From the NCBI RefSeq assembly GCF_900111685.1, contig NZ_FOHX01000007.1, positions 49,986 to 113,985 on the forward strand: a stretch of DNA of 64,000 nt, given 5' to 3'. This document shows, in pieces, positions 27,144 through 35,141 of the stretch. The DNA is from Nonomuraea wenchangensis. GTDB lineage: Bacteria; Actinomycetota; Actinomycetes; Streptosporangiales; Streptosporangiaceae. Below the pieces are notes generated by a model. It saw nothing but the letters and a program-made list of their open reading frames with translations. It was not told where the DNA came from and searched no databases. Within the stretch, counting starts at the first letter, position 1. Each line of letters opens with the position of its first letter. Position numbers and translations under genes: made by a program.

Positions 27144-27175
27144 TCCGGCTCCGGTCCGATCGCAGTTGTGTCTGC

Positions 27176-27230
27176 CTACATGTAGACAGTCTACATGTAG
27201 ACTGCCTACATGTAGGCTGGCTACGTGACG
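27176..27230. promoter_or_regulatory. PadR-type operator array: 15-bp tandem palindromes between cydA and padR
   Basis: CTACATGTAG, a perfect 10-bp palindrome, occurs at 27176, 27191 and 27206, exactly 15 bp apart, and a weaker fourth copy (CTACGTGACG) begins at 27221. Between copies the halves also form ATGTA-N7-TACAT dyads, the pattern bound by PadR proteins (ATGT...ACAT). The first copy lies about 30 bp from the cydA start and the last about 25 bp from padR. It is presumably where PadR represses both directions. Confidence 0.85.
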
Positions 27231-27253
27231 ATCGGTTGCCTAAGATCTGAGAC

Positions 27254-27589
27254 ATGAATCCGGACGCGCTGCGCGGGCACCTGGACGCGCTGCTGCTCGC
27301 GGTGCTGGAGCGCGAGCCGCTGCACGGCTACGCCATCATCGAGGCGCTGCAGGAACGCAGCGGCGGCGCGCTGACCGTGCCGACGGGCACGGTCTATCCC
27401 GCGCTGCGCCGGCTGGAGCGCATCGGCCACCTGTCCAGCGAATGGGCGACCGTGGGCGGGCGCAAGCGGCGCACCTACCGGCTGACGGACTCGGGCAGGA
27501 AGCAGCTCGAAGGGGAGCGCTCGGCCTGGCGCGAGTTCGCCGGCGTCATCGGCGGCGTGCTGCGTCCCGAGTCCCCGGCCTCAGGCTGA
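27254..27589 (+). CDS. PadR family transcriptional regulator
   Basis: Regulator of 111 residues, PadR-s1 type. The N-terminus LDALLLAVLEREPLHGYAII and the winged helix GTVYPALRRLERIGHLSSEW, with the wing GRKRRTYRLTDSG, are diagnostic. It is divergent from cydABDC, with palindromic PadR-like sites between the two genes, so it most likely represses the cytochrome bd operon and itself. PadR proteins respond to small molecules; the inducer here is not known. No oxygen- or redox-sensing cysteines are present in the sequence. Confidence 0.93.
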   Translation: MNPDALRGHLDALLLAVLEREPLHGYAIIEALQERSGGALTVPTGTVYPALRRLERIGHLSSEWATVGGRKRRTYRLTDSGRKQLEGERSAWREFAGVIGGVLRPESPASG

Positions 27590-27598
27590 CGGGCTGTT

Positions 27599-27700
27599 CA
27601 CAACGGGCAGCGGGCCAGGACGGGCGGCGGGCCAGGACGGGCAGGGCGTCAGGAGGGGCGGGGCGTCACGACGGGCAGGGCGCCACGACGGGGCGGGTGA
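27599..27700. repeat. Six tandem 17-bp repeats
   Basis: Units start at 27599, 27616, 27633, 27650, 27667 and 27684. Each is 17 bp of the form CACGACGGGCAGGGCGT. The array starts 9 bp after padR and runs through the C-terminal codons of the convergent HAAS protein, whose stop is at 27666. Seventeen is not a multiple of three, so unit gain or loss would shift the end of that protein. Confidence 0.85.
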
Positions 27701-28340
27701 CGCGCAGGCAGCGGGACGCCCCATAGATCTGCAGCCCCCACAGCGCGGCGGTCACCAGGTTGGCCAGCAGCGCGGGCAGCGCCGCGAGCGTGGCGGGCTG
27801 GCCCGAGCCGTACGTCAGCAGCAGGCCCAGCCCGCCCGTGACCGGCAGCGAGACCCACACCGCCACCGCCAGCGACCTGGTGAGCAGGCGGGGCCGGCGG
27901 ATCCACCGAGCGCCCCGGCCCAGCGCGAGCAGCACCAGCCCGCCGTACAGGCCGACGGCGAGCTGCGCGACGTCGAGCAGCCGCGAGACCGGCGCATACC
28001 AGGAGGGCTTGCTCAGCCAGGCGGTCTCGGCCCCCGGGTAGAGCCGCCACAGCACCGACCACATGAGCACGGTGATCGGCACGCTGACGAACAGCAGCGT
28101 GCCGAGCCGCCGCCCGGAGGCGCAGGTCAGCTCCGCCTGGTAGCCCGGGGCGATCTCCTCGACCGGCCCGAACCCGGCCACCGCCACCCGCTCCGCCTCC
28201 GCCCGGTCGAGGCCCTCGGCCTCCAGCGCGTCGGCGGCGTCGGTGAGGCTGTCGCGCGCCTCGACGATCAGGTCCCGCCTGGGACCGGGCGGGCCGGCGA
28301 GCGCGCGGTTCAGCTCGGCCACGTACTCGTCGATGCCCAT
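27666..28340 (-). CDS. HAAS-domain multi-pass membrane protein
   Basis: An N-terminal HAAS-type helical domain (MGIDEYVAELNRALAGPP, then LIVEARDSLTDAADALEAEG) is followed by four to five membrane helices; 224 residues. HAAS domains pair with PadR-type regulators in many Gram-positive genomes, as in this convergent neighbourhood, and are thought to be a signal link. The C-terminal residues are encoded inside the 17-bp repeat array. ATG 28340 is the only reasonable start. Confidence 0.8.
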   Translation of the reverse strand: MGIDEYVAELNRALAGPPGPRRDLIVEARDSLTDAADALEAEGLDRAEAERVAVAGFGPVEEIAPGYQAELTCASGRRLGTLLFVSVPITVLMWSVLWRLYPGAETAWLSKPSWYAPVSRLLDVAQLAVGLYGGLVLLALGRGARWIRRPRLLTRSLAVAVWVSLPVTGGLGLLLTYGSGQPATLAALPALLANLVTAALWGLQIYGASRCLRVTRPVVAPCPS

Positions 28341-28412
28341 GATCCCGATTGTACGAAGAGCCCCCGCCGCCGGTCACTCCGGGAGTTCCCTGAGATGCCG
28401 GGCCGGGGAGAC

Positions 28413-28441
28413 TTGTCATGTAGGAAAAATCCTACATATAG
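28413..28441 (+). promoter_or_regulatory. Promoter with embedded operator for the VOC-arsR-SRPBCC operon
   Basis: TTGTCA (28413-28418) and ATATAG (28436-28441) are spaced by 17 bp. The spacer and the -10 region contain a perfect palindrome, ATGTAGGA-aaaa-TCCTACAT (28418-28437). The predicted transcript start falls at about the ATG at 28450, so the first gene would be leaderless. The operon's ArsR-type regulator is the likely binder. Confidence 0.7.
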
Positions 28442-28449
28442 TGGCGGAC

Positions 28450-28803
28450 ATGCTGATCTCCGCGATCCAGACCGTCACCGTGCCCGTCGCCGACCAGGAG
28501 CGGGCACTGGAGTTCTACGCCGGCGTCCTCGGCCTCGAGGTGCGCACCGACAACCCGTTCCCCATGGGCCGCTGGCTCACCGTCGCCCCAAAGGGCGGCG
28601 AGACCACGCTCCTGCTCGCCTCCTGGTTCCCCGACATGGCCCCGATCGGCGGCCTCGTCGTGGCCGCGCCCGACCTCGACGAGCTGGCCGCGCGGCTGCG
28701 CGAGCACGGCGTCGAGGCCGAGGGCCCGAGCGAGCAGCCTTGGGGGCGGCAACTGCTGTTCCACGACCCCTTCGGGAACGGCTTCGTCGTCAGTCAGGCA
28801 TGA
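28450..28803 (+). CDS. VOC (glyoxalase/bleomycin-resistance) family protein
   Basis: Small metal-dependent fold protein of 117 residues with one full VOC domain: VTVPVADQERALEFYAGVLG at the N-terminus and the terminal DPFGNGFVV metal strand. It could be a lyase, dioxygenase or binding protein; no substrate is implied. ATG 28450 has no Shine-Dalgarno and fits a leaderless start. An in-frame GTG lies nine bases upstream. The stop overlaps the next gene as ATGA. Confidence 0.87.
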   Translation: MLISAIQTVTVPVADQERALEFYAGVLGLEVRTDNPFPMGRWLTVAPKGGETTLLLASWFPDMAPIGGLVVAAPDLDELAARLREHGVEAEGPSEQPWGRQLLFHDPFGNGFVVSQA

Positions 28804-29135
28804 GCGCCGACCACGTGTTCGCCGCCCTCGCCAGCCCCGCCCGGCGCGAGCTGCTGCGCCTGCTGCTGGAGGAGGGCGGCCAGCCCGCCGGGCGGCTGGC
28901 CGAACGGTTCGACATGAGCCGGCCCAGCGTCTCGGAGCACCTGAAGGTGCTCAGGGACGCCGGGCTGGTCGCCGAGACGCGGAAGGGCAGGGAACGGCTC
29001 TACCGGCTGGAGCCCGCGCCGCTCATGGAGATCCGTGACTGGCTCGGCCCGTACGAACGCTTCTGGCGCGAGAAGCTCGCCGCCCTGAGCACCCTGCTCG
29101 ACGAGATGGAGGACGACGATGACGGCTCCCGATGA
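28800..29135 (+). CDS. ArsR family transcriptional regulator
   Basis: Winged-helix protein of 111 residues with HVFAALASPARRELLRLLLE and FDMSRPSVSEHLKVLRDAGL, then GRERLYRLEP in the wing. No metal-binding CxC is present, so it is of the metal-independent ArsR type that is usually coupled to SRPBCC proteins. It overlaps both neighbours, which fixes it as the operon's regulator, with the operator at 28418-28437. Confidence 0.92.
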   Translation: MSADHVFAALASPARRELLRLLLEEGGQPAGRLAERFDMSRPSVSEHLKVLRDAGLVAETRKGRERLYRLEPAPLMEIRDWLGPYERFWREKLAALSTLLDEMEDDDDGSR

Positions 29136-29553
29136 GGAGCGCACCGCGATCAGGCTCGACCAGTTCATCGCGCATCCGCCCGCGAAGGTGTGGCGCGCGC
29201 TGACCGAGCCCGACCTGATCGCCAAATGGCTCATGCCCGGCGACTTCCGGCCGGAGGTCGGGCACCGCTTCACCTTCCGCACCGCACCGAAGAAGTCCGT
29301 CGGCTTCGACGGGGTGGTTCACTGCGAGGTGCTGGAGCTGGAGCCGGAGCGGCTGCTGAAGCTGAGCTGGAGCGACGGCAAGAACGCCGACTGGACCGTC
29401 ACCTGGCGGCTGGAGCCCGAAGGGCGCGGCACCCGGATGTTCCTCGACCACGAGGGCTTCGACCCCGATGACGAGCTGCAGCAGCGGTCGCGCCGGATCA
29501 TGGGCGGCGGCTGGCGCTCGATGCGCATCGCCGAGGTCGTCGCCGCGCTCTGA
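29119..29553 (+). CDS. SRPBCC (AHSA1) domain protein
   Basis: Activator-of-Hsp90-ATPase-like START/SRPBCC fold of 144 residues: HPPAKVWRALTEPDLIAKWL at the start, the strand GRGTRMFLDHEGF, and the terminal helix GGGWRSM. It forms a hydrophobic cavity that binds small ligands. ArsR-SRPBCC pairs are common, and the SRPBCC protein is thought to help in ligand sensing or resistance. It overlaps the arsR gene by 17 bp. Confidence 0.9.
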   Translation: MTAPDEERTAIRLDQFIAHPPAKVWRALTEPDLIAKWLMPGDFRPEVGHRFTFRTAPKKSVGFDGVVHCEVLELEPERLLKLSWSDGKNADWTVTWRLEPEGRGTRMFLDHEGFDPDDELQQRSRRIMGGGWRSMRIAEVVAAL

Positions 29554-29603
29554 GACGCGCTCCTGAGACGCGCTCTGAGATGGGGGCGGGACGGGCCGGG
29601 CGG

Positions 29604-30944
29604 TCAGGGGTGTACGGCGGAGGCGTGCCCGGCCGACGCCCACAGCACGGCGACCACGGCGACCGTGGCCAGGGCGGTTAACCAGCCCGCGGTCCTGCCG
29701 ACCCGCAGACCGTAGCCGAGCAGCAGCCACGACGCCGGCGGCCACCAGTGCCGGCCGGCCCGGCGGCGCATCTCCATGGCGGCGAAGGCGAAGTCGGCGG
29801 CCGTGGCGCGGTCGCTGGGCCGCAGCCCGGCGTAGAGCGCGGCCAGGGTCTCGGGGGAGACGCCCGGCTCGCCGGACACCGGTTCGCCGGCCGCGCCGCG
29901 CTCGTCGGCGAGGACGCTGCGCCGGGAGAACCAGCGCAGCACGGGCCAGCGCAGGCTCACCTGCACCCCGCGCGGCGTGAGCGCGAAGACGCAGTCCTTG
30001 ACCCGCACCCCCGCCGGATGGGCGAGCCCGGCGAACCGGCAGGCCGACAGGTCCAGCCCGTGCAGCGTCAGGTCGGCCGCCTGGACCTCGCGCAGCGAGC
30101 TCACCCCCGACCGGCCCCGGCCGCTCACCACGGCCGGGCCGCGCAGCACCGCGCCCTCCAGGTCCGCGGAGGAGTCGGTCAGCTTGACCGCCGTCGCGCC
30201 GGCCACCTCCACGCCGCGCAGGTCCACGCCGCAGCGGGCCACGGTGACGTCCAGGGTCGCGTCGGCGCGGGCGCGGGCCAGCGACAGCCGCCCGGTGGCC
30301 GACAGGTAGGCGTCCGCCGCGAAGTGCGCCGCCTCGAACGCGGCGTTGCCGCTGACCTTGCGGAAGGACAGGGTGCGGCCGAAGCGCGCGCCGCGGAAGG
30401 CGGCCCCCGCGCCGAGACGGGCGCCGTCGAAGGTGGCGTAGCCGTCGAACCTGGCCCGCTCGCACGACAGCCCGTGTCCGAAGTCGGCCTGGCTGAACAG
30501 CGCGTCGCGCGACATCACGGCCCGGTCGAGCGAGACGTGGCCGCGTACCGCGACGCCGTGGAAGGACAGCTCCCGCGCGAAACGGGCGCCGGCCAGCGAC
30601 ACGTTCCCCTCGAAACGGGCGCCGAAGAACGAGGCCAGCCGGTCGAAACGGGCGTCGTCGAGCGAGACGTCGCCGCCGAAGGTGACGCCCGACAGGCGTA
30701 CGTCGCCGGTGAACCTGGCCCGCTCCATCCGCGCCCGCCCGAGCCGGCCGCCGGTCGCCTCCAGCACCCTGCCGAGCAGGTCGCCGGTGAGCGTCGTGCC
30801 GCGCAGGTCGAGCAGGCGGCCGGGGGACACGCCGGCGAGCGTTTCCGAGAGCTGCTCAGGTGACAGGTGGGCGAGGCAGAGGCCGGACGGCCGGGTGGCG
30901 ACTCCGGTGCAGGCAGCCGAATACGCGCAGGTGACCCAGTCCAT
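29604..30944 (-). CDS. Pentapeptide-repeat-like membrane protein with Cys/His N-terminus
   Basis: Protein of 446 residues. The N-terminus is a compact Cys/His segment (CAYSAACTG ... GLCLAHL) that could bind a metal. Residues about 60-330 are a repeat solenoid of the ARF-type pentapeptide kind (for example FDGARLGAGAAFRGARFGR), expected to fold as a square beta-helix. A charged region follows, then two membrane helices near the C-terminus (WLTALATVAVVAVLWASAG is the last). The frame is open to 31088, but ATG 30944 gives the clean start. The function is unknown; known pentapeptide proteins include gyrase protectors and membrane scaffolds. Confidence 0.82.
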   Translation of the reverse strand: MDWVTCAYSAACTGVATRPSGLCLAHLSPEQLSETLAGVSPGRLLDLRGTTLTGDLLGRVLEATGGRLGRARMERARFTGDVRLSGVTFGGDVSLDDARFDRLASFFGARFEGNVSLAGARFARELSFHGVAVRGHVSLDRAVMSRDALFSQADFGHGLSCERARFDGYATFDGARLGAGAAFRGARFGRTLSFRKVSGNAAFEAAHFAADAYLSATGRLSLARARADATLDVTVARCGVDLRGVEVAGATAVKLTDSSADLEGAVLRGPAVVSGRGRSGVSSLREVQAADLTLHGLDLSACRFAGLAHPAGVRVKDCVFALTPRGVQVSLRWPVLRWFSRRSVLADERGAAGEPVSGEPGVSPETLAALYAGLRPSDRATAADFAFAAMEMRRRAGRHWWPPASWLLLGYGLRVGRTAGWLTALATVAVVAVLWASAGHASAVHP

Positions 30945-30997
30945 GCACTGCTCATACCCGCGTACGCCGACCGTCAAGGATCGGTGTTTAAATGTTC

Positions 30998-31017
30998 TAT
31001 CCGCATTTACGCGGATA
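30998..31017. promoter_or_regulatory. Perfect dyad in the divergent region before thioredoxin
   Basis: TATCCGC-N6-GCGGATA lies in an AT-rich patch between the pentapeptide protein (start 30944) and thioredoxin (start 31145). It may be an operator or part of a divergent promoter; no regulator is implied by neighbours. Confidence 0.4.
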
Positions 31018-31144
31018 TACGCAGTCGAAAACCCTCTTCCCTGGGCGCGCCCGCACCCGGCCGGCCCCGGCCGGAGCTGGAATGCCACGGACGGGGTATG
31101 GGTTCTACCTCACGACAATGACGACGACCAGCGAGGAGCCACTT

Positions 31145-31519
31145 GTGGCGACCATCGAAGTAACCGAGAAGAACTTCAACGACATCGCCGACAAGGGCAT
31201 CGTGTTGCTGGACTTCTGGGCGACCTGGTGCCCGCCGTGCAGGCAGTTCGGGCCGATCTTCGAGAAGGCTTCGGAGCAGCACGCCGACATCACCTTCGGC
31301 AAGATCGACACCGACGCGGAGCAGGCGCTCGCGCAGGGCTTCGACATCACCTCGATCCCGACGCTCATGGCCATCCGCGACGGGATCGTGGTCTTCGCGC
31401 AGGCCGGCGCCATCCCGGCCCCCGCGCTCGACGACCTCATCCGTCAGGTCAGGGCGCTCGACATGGACGCGATCAGGCAGGAGCTCAGCGAGGAGCTGAA
31501 GCAGGCCGAGCAGAACTGA
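31145..31519 (+). CDS. Thioredoxin family protein (WCPPC)
   Basis: Cytoplasmic dithiol oxidoreductase of 124 residues. The active site is WATWCPPCRQF, with Pro in place of the Gly of the usual WCGPC; cis-Pro is in TSIPTL. A 15-residue acidic helical tail extends past the classical fold. Start choice: GTG 31145 with GAGGAG six bases upstream; the longer open frame has no ribosome site. It is monocistronic, with a strong hairpin downstream. Confidence 0.93.
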   Translation: MATIEVTEKNFNDIADKGIVLLDFWATWCPPCRQFGPIFEKASEQHADITFGKIDTDAEQALAQGFDITSIPTLMAIRDGIVVFAQAGAIPAPALDDLIRQVRALDMDAIRQELSEELKQAEQN

Positions 31520-31530
31520 CCGGCCGAAGA

Positions 31531-31557
31531 AAAAGCCCCGCCGCAGGCGGGGCTTTT
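31531..31557. terminator. Bidirectional intrinsic terminator
   Basis: AAAAGCCCCGCC-gca-GGCGGGGCTTTT: perfect 12-bp arms with a 3-nt loop and T/A tails on both sides, between the convergent thioredoxin and methyltransferase genes. It is the best classical terminator in the window. Confidence 0.95.
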
Positions 31558-31568
31558 CTCGTACGGTG

Positions 31569-32339
31569 TCACGCCTTGCGGCCGACGCCCACGTAGCCGA
31601 AGTCGACGCTGTTGCCCGGCGCCAGCGGATCGTCGGGACGCCACCCCGCCGGGAACGTCAGCCCCGGCTCGGCCAGCTCGTAGCCCTCGAAGAAGCGCAG
31701 GACGCCCTCGCGGTCGCGCAGGTTGAGCGCGGCGGTGGCCTTGCGGTAGATCTCCAGCGCCTGCGGGGTGGTGTCCGGCGTGGGGTCCACGGCGTGGCTG
31801 ATCACCAGGTAGCTGCCGGGGATGCTCACCTCGCGCAGCTTGGCCACCACGTCGTACGCGGTCTCGTCCGGGATGAAGTGCAGCAGCGCCAGCGCCAGGA
31901 ACGCCACCGGCTGCTTGAAGTCGACCAGCCCGGCCAGCTTGTCCAGCAGCACGTCGGCCTCGCGCACGTCGGCCTGGAGGAAGTCGACGTTCTCCTTCCT
32001 GGCCAGCAGCGCCCGCCCGTGCACGCACACCACGGAGTCGTAGTCGACGTAGACGACGCGGGCCTCCGGGGCGATCTCGTGGGTGTTGCCCTGGGTCGGC
32101 AGGCCGGCGCCCAGGTCCACGATCTGCCGCACACCCTGGTCCACGAGGTAGCGCACCGCGCGCCGCAGGAACTCGCGGTTGGCGCGGGCCCCCTCCTTGG
32201 TGTGGGGGAAGTTCTTCAGGATCTGCTCCGCCGCCGCCCGGTCGGCCGCGAAATTGTCCTTGCCGTCGAGGTAGTAGTCATACATCCGCGCGACGTTGGG
32301 GACGTTGGGGTCGACCCCTTCCGGGGCACCACTGTCCAC
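31569..32339 (-). CDS. SAM-dependent methyltransferase, DUF574 (Methyltransf_19) family
   Basis: Cytosolic protein of 256 residues in a family heavily expanded in actinomycetes and of unknown substrate. The signature PNVARMYDYYLDGKDNFAAD and the Rossmann SAM motif IVDLGAGLPTQGN are present, with the acidic loop VVYVDYDSV. The frame extends to a GTG at 32393, but GTG 32339 has TTGGAG at good spacing. It converges on thioredoxin across a shared terminator. Confidence 0.88.
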   Translation of the reverse strand: MDSGAPEGVDPNVPNVARMYDYYLDGKDNFAADRAAAEQILKNFPHTKEGARANREFLRRAVRYLVDQGVRQIVDLGAGLPTQGNTHEIAPEARVVYVDYDSVVCVHGRALLARKENVDFLQADVREADVLLDKLAGLVDFKQPVAFLALALLHFIPDETAYDVVAKLREVSIPGSYLVISHAVDPTPDTTPQALEIYRKATAALNLRDREGVLRFFEGYELAEPGLTFPAGWRPDDPLAPGNSVDFGYVGVGRKA

Positions 32340-32473
32340 GATTGGCTCCAAGCTTTCGCCCTCTTTCGGGTGATCATAGCGGCGGAACCTCACATATAAC
32401 GTGAATTCCGTTCGGCCTCATCGGCCACTGAGACGCAGATCACTCTGATCGAGGAGCGCGTACGACACCGCCG

Positions 32474-32501
32474 GGCGGCGGACCGGGAGCGGCCCGCCGC
32501 C
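32474..32501. terminator. Hairpin after the DAHP synthase gene
   Basis: GGCGGCGG and CCGCCGCC 8-bp arms enclose a loop with a further CCG/CGG pairing. It sits 18 bp beyond the stop of the minus-strand DAHP synthase gene. Confidence 0.6.
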
Positions 32502-32518
32502 GGGGGAGTGAGCGCGCG

Positions 32519-33856
32519 TCAGCCGCGGTAGAGCTCGGCGACGCGGAAGGCCAGGTCAAGGGACTGGCTGCGGTTGAGACGGGGGTCGCAGGCCGTCTCG
32601 TAGCGGGTGGCGAGGTCGGTCTCGACGATGCCGTGGCCGCCGCCCACGCACTCGGTCACGTCGTCGCCCGTGAACTCGATGTGGATGCCGCCCGGATGCG
32701 TGCCGAGCGAGCGGTGCACCTCGAAGAAGCCGGCCACCTCGTCGAGGACGTCGTCCAGGCGGCGCGTCTTGTGCCCGCTGGGCGCCTCGAAGGTGTTGCC
32801 GTGCATCGGGTCGCAGATCCACGCCACCTGCGCACCGGCCGCCGTGACCTCCTTGACCAGCGCGGGCAGGTGCTCGCGGATCTTGGTGGCGCCCATGCGG
32901 GTGATGAACGTGAGCCGCCCCGCCTCGTTGGCCGGGTTGAGCCGCTCGACCAGGTCGAGAGCCTCCTGCGGCGTGGTCGTCGGGCCGAGCTTCACGCCGA
33001 TCGGGTTGCGGATGCGGGCGAAGAAGTCGACGTGCGCCCCGTCGAGCTGGCGCGTGCGCTCGCCGATCCAGACCATGTGCGCCGACACGTCGTACGGCAG
33101 GCCGGTCCGCGAGTCGATGCGGGTGAGCGCCCGGTCGTAGTCGAGGATCAGCGCCTCGTGCGAGGAGTAGAACTCGACGGTGTGGAACTCCTCGGGGTCG
33201 GCGCCGCAGGCCCGCATGAACGCGAGCGCCTGGTCGATCTCCCTGGCCAGCTGCTCGTAGCGGCGGCCGGCCGGCGAGCCGGACACGAAGTCCTGGTTCC
33301 AGGCGTGCACCTGCCGCAGGTCGGCGTAGCCGCCCTTGGTGAAGGCGCGCGCCAGGTTGAGCGTCACGGCCGAGGAGTGGTAGGCCTTGAGCAGCCGCCA
33401 CGGATCCGGCGTGCGCGACTCGGCGGTGAACTCGAACCCGTTGACCATGTCGCCCCGGTAGGCGGGCAGCTCGACGCCGTCGCGCACCTCGGTGGGCTTG
33501 GAGCGCGGCTTGGCGAACTGCCCGGCCACCCGGCCGATCTTGACGACCGGCACCTTGCCCGCGTAGGTCAGCACGATCGCCATCTGCAGCAACGTCTTGA
33601 GCTTGTTGCGGACGTTGTCGGCGGTCGCGCCGGAGAAGGTCTCGGCGCAGTCGCCGCCCTGCAGGACGAACGCCTCACCGCGGGCCACGGCGGCCAGCTG
33701 GTCCTTCAGCTGGTCGCACTCACCCGCGAACACCAAGGGGGGCAGGCCGCCGAGTTCGGCGACGACCTTGTCGAGCTCGCTGCGATCGGGCCAGTCGGGT
33801 TGCTGGGCCGCGGGGAGGGCTCGCCAGGAATCGAGATCCAGTAGATTGCTGCTCAC
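32519..33856 (-). CDS. 3-deoxy-7-phosphoheptulonate synthase, class II
   Basis: First enzyme of the shikimate pathway: joins phosphoenolpyruvate and erythrose 4-phosphate to make DAHP. The 445-residue class II (plant-like, also mycobacterial AroG) form is recognisable by LVFAGECDQLKDQLAAVARG, then FVLQGGDCAETF, and KIGRVAGQFAKPRS with the substrate-binding Arg/Lys, ending in the metal-site helices (RLTFITRMG, WICDPMHGNTF). The start is GTG. No other aromatic amino acid genes are nearby, so it is a stand-alone housekeeping gene. Confidence 0.96.
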   Translation of the reverse strand: MSSNLLDLDSWRALPAAQQPDWPDRSELDKVVAELGGLPPLVFAGECDQLKDQLAAVARGEAFVLQGGDCAETFSGATADNVRNKLKTLLQMAIVLTYAGKVPVVKIGRVAGQFAKPRSKPTEVRDGVELPAYRGDMVNGFEFTAESRTPDPWRLLKAYHSSAVTLNLARAFTKGGYADLRQVHAWNQDFVSGSPAGRRYEQLAREIDQALAFMRACGADPEEFHTVEFYSSHEALILDYDRALTRIDSRTGLPYDVSAHMVWIGERTRQLDGAHVDFFARIRNPIGVKLGPTTTPQEALDLVERLNPANEAGRLTFITRMGATKIREHLPALVKEVTAAGAQVAWICDPMHGNTFEAPSGHKTRRLDDVLDEVAGFFEVHRSLGTHPGGIHIEFTGDDVTECVGGGHGIVETDLATRYETACDPRLNRSQSLDLAFRVAELYRG

Positions 33857-33917
33857 GAGATACGAGGGTATGCCAAGGAGCCCCTACCTACCGACCCCGT
33901 TGTCCACGTTTTGGCCA

Positions 33918-35135
33918 TTACCGATGCGTAGCCTCCCCACAGACCTCCTCCGTCGCCACGTGTTCGGGCCGGACACCCATGCCGACCAGGCGCGGAAGCA
34001 TTCTGTTGAGCAGCGGCACCCGCGTCAGATCGCGTGGCAGCGCACCCGGGTCGAAGCTCCCGCGCAGGGCCCGGCGGACGAGCAGGTTCTGGGCCACGCG
34101 CTGGGCCGTCTGCGTGATCACGGTGGGCGGCGTGCGCCGCCGCTGGATCCGGCGCAGCAGCGACTCGGGGACCGGCCCGCCCGACCGCAGCGGGGCGGCG
34201 AGCACGTTGGCGGCGGCCACCGCGTCCTGCACGGCCAGGTTGATGCCCACCCCGAACACCGGCGACATGGCATGCGCGGCGTCGCCGACGCACAGGAAGC
34301 CGGGCCGGTGCCAGCGGCGCAGCCGGTTGACCGCCACGGTGAGCACGCTGACGTCGTCGTAGCCCTCGATCTCCGTGACCCGGTCGGCGAGGAACGGCAG
34401 CAGCCGCGCGACAGGCCGGCGTAGCGCCTCGATGCCCTGGCCGACCAGCCGGTCGTGGCCGCCCTTCGGGATGAGGTAGGCGAGCTGCCAGTAGCTCACC
34501 CGGTTGATGCCCACCATCATGTGGCCGCTCGAGACGCGCAGGAACGTGTCCTCCGGGTCGCCGTCGTGCCAGGGCAGCCGGAACCACAGCACGTCCATCG
34601 GCGCGCCCAGCTCGCGCGGCACCAGGCCCGCCCGCTCGCGCAGCGCCGAGCGCCGGCCGTCGGCCGCGACGGTCAGGTCCGCCCGCAGCTCGTGATCGCC
34701 GGACTCGTCGCGATAACGCAGCCCGCGCACCGCGCCGCCCTCGCGGATCAGGTCGTACGCCTCCGCCCGCATCAGCAGCCGGAACCCGGGGTAGCGGCGG
34801 GCGGCCGAGGTGAGGATCGTGAGGAAGTCCCACTGGGGGACGAACGCGATGTAGTCGTACGGGCGGGGCAGCCGGCGCAGCGACGCCAGCCGGACCTCGC
34901 CGGCGTCGGTGACCAGGCCGACCTCGCGCACCTCCTGGTGGGGCAGCTTCAGCAGCTCGCCCGCCAGGCCCAGCTCGTCGAGCACCTGAAGGGTCGAGGG
35001 GTGGATGGTGTCCCCACGGAAGTCACGCAGGAAGTCGGCGTGCTTCTCCAGGAGCGTGACCTCCACGCCCGCTCTGGCCAGCAGCAGGGCGAGCATCGCG
35101 CCCGCCGGGCCGCCGCCCGCGATCACACATGTCAT
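33918..35135 (-). CDS. FAD-dependent monooxygenase (PHBH family)
   Basis: Flavoprotein hydroxylase of 405 residues. The Rossmann motif is GGGPAGAMLALLLARAGVEV, the DG motif is VAADGRRS, and the GD motif GDAAHAMSPVFGVGINLAVQ contacts FAD. These enzymes hydroxylate aromatic or polyketide substrates with NAD(P)H and oxygen; which one cannot be told. ATG 35135 has AGGTGA six bases upstream. Two overlapping dyads lie just before the ribosome site. No other pathway gene is beside it. Confidence 0.93.
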   Translation of the reverse strand: MTCVIAGGGPAGAMLALLLARAGVEVTLLEKHADFLRDFRGDTIHPSTLQVLDELGLAGELLKLPHQEVREVGLVTDAGEVRLASLRRLPRPYDYIAFVPQWDFLTILTSAARRYPGFRLLMRAEAYDLIREGGAVRGLRYRDESGDHELRADLTVAADGRRSALRERAGLVPRELGAPMDVLWFRLPWHDGDPEDTFLRVSSGHMMVGINRVSYWQLAYLIPKGGHDRLVGQGIEALRRPVARLLPFLADRVTEIEGYDDVSVLTVAVNRLRRWHRPGFLCVGDAAHAMSPVFGVGINLAVQDAVAAANVLAAPLRSGGPVPESLLRRIQRRRTPPTVITQTAQRVAQNLLVRRALRGSFDPGALPRDLTRVPLLNRMLPRLVGMGVRPEHVATEEVCGEATHR

Positions 35136-35141
35136 AATTCA

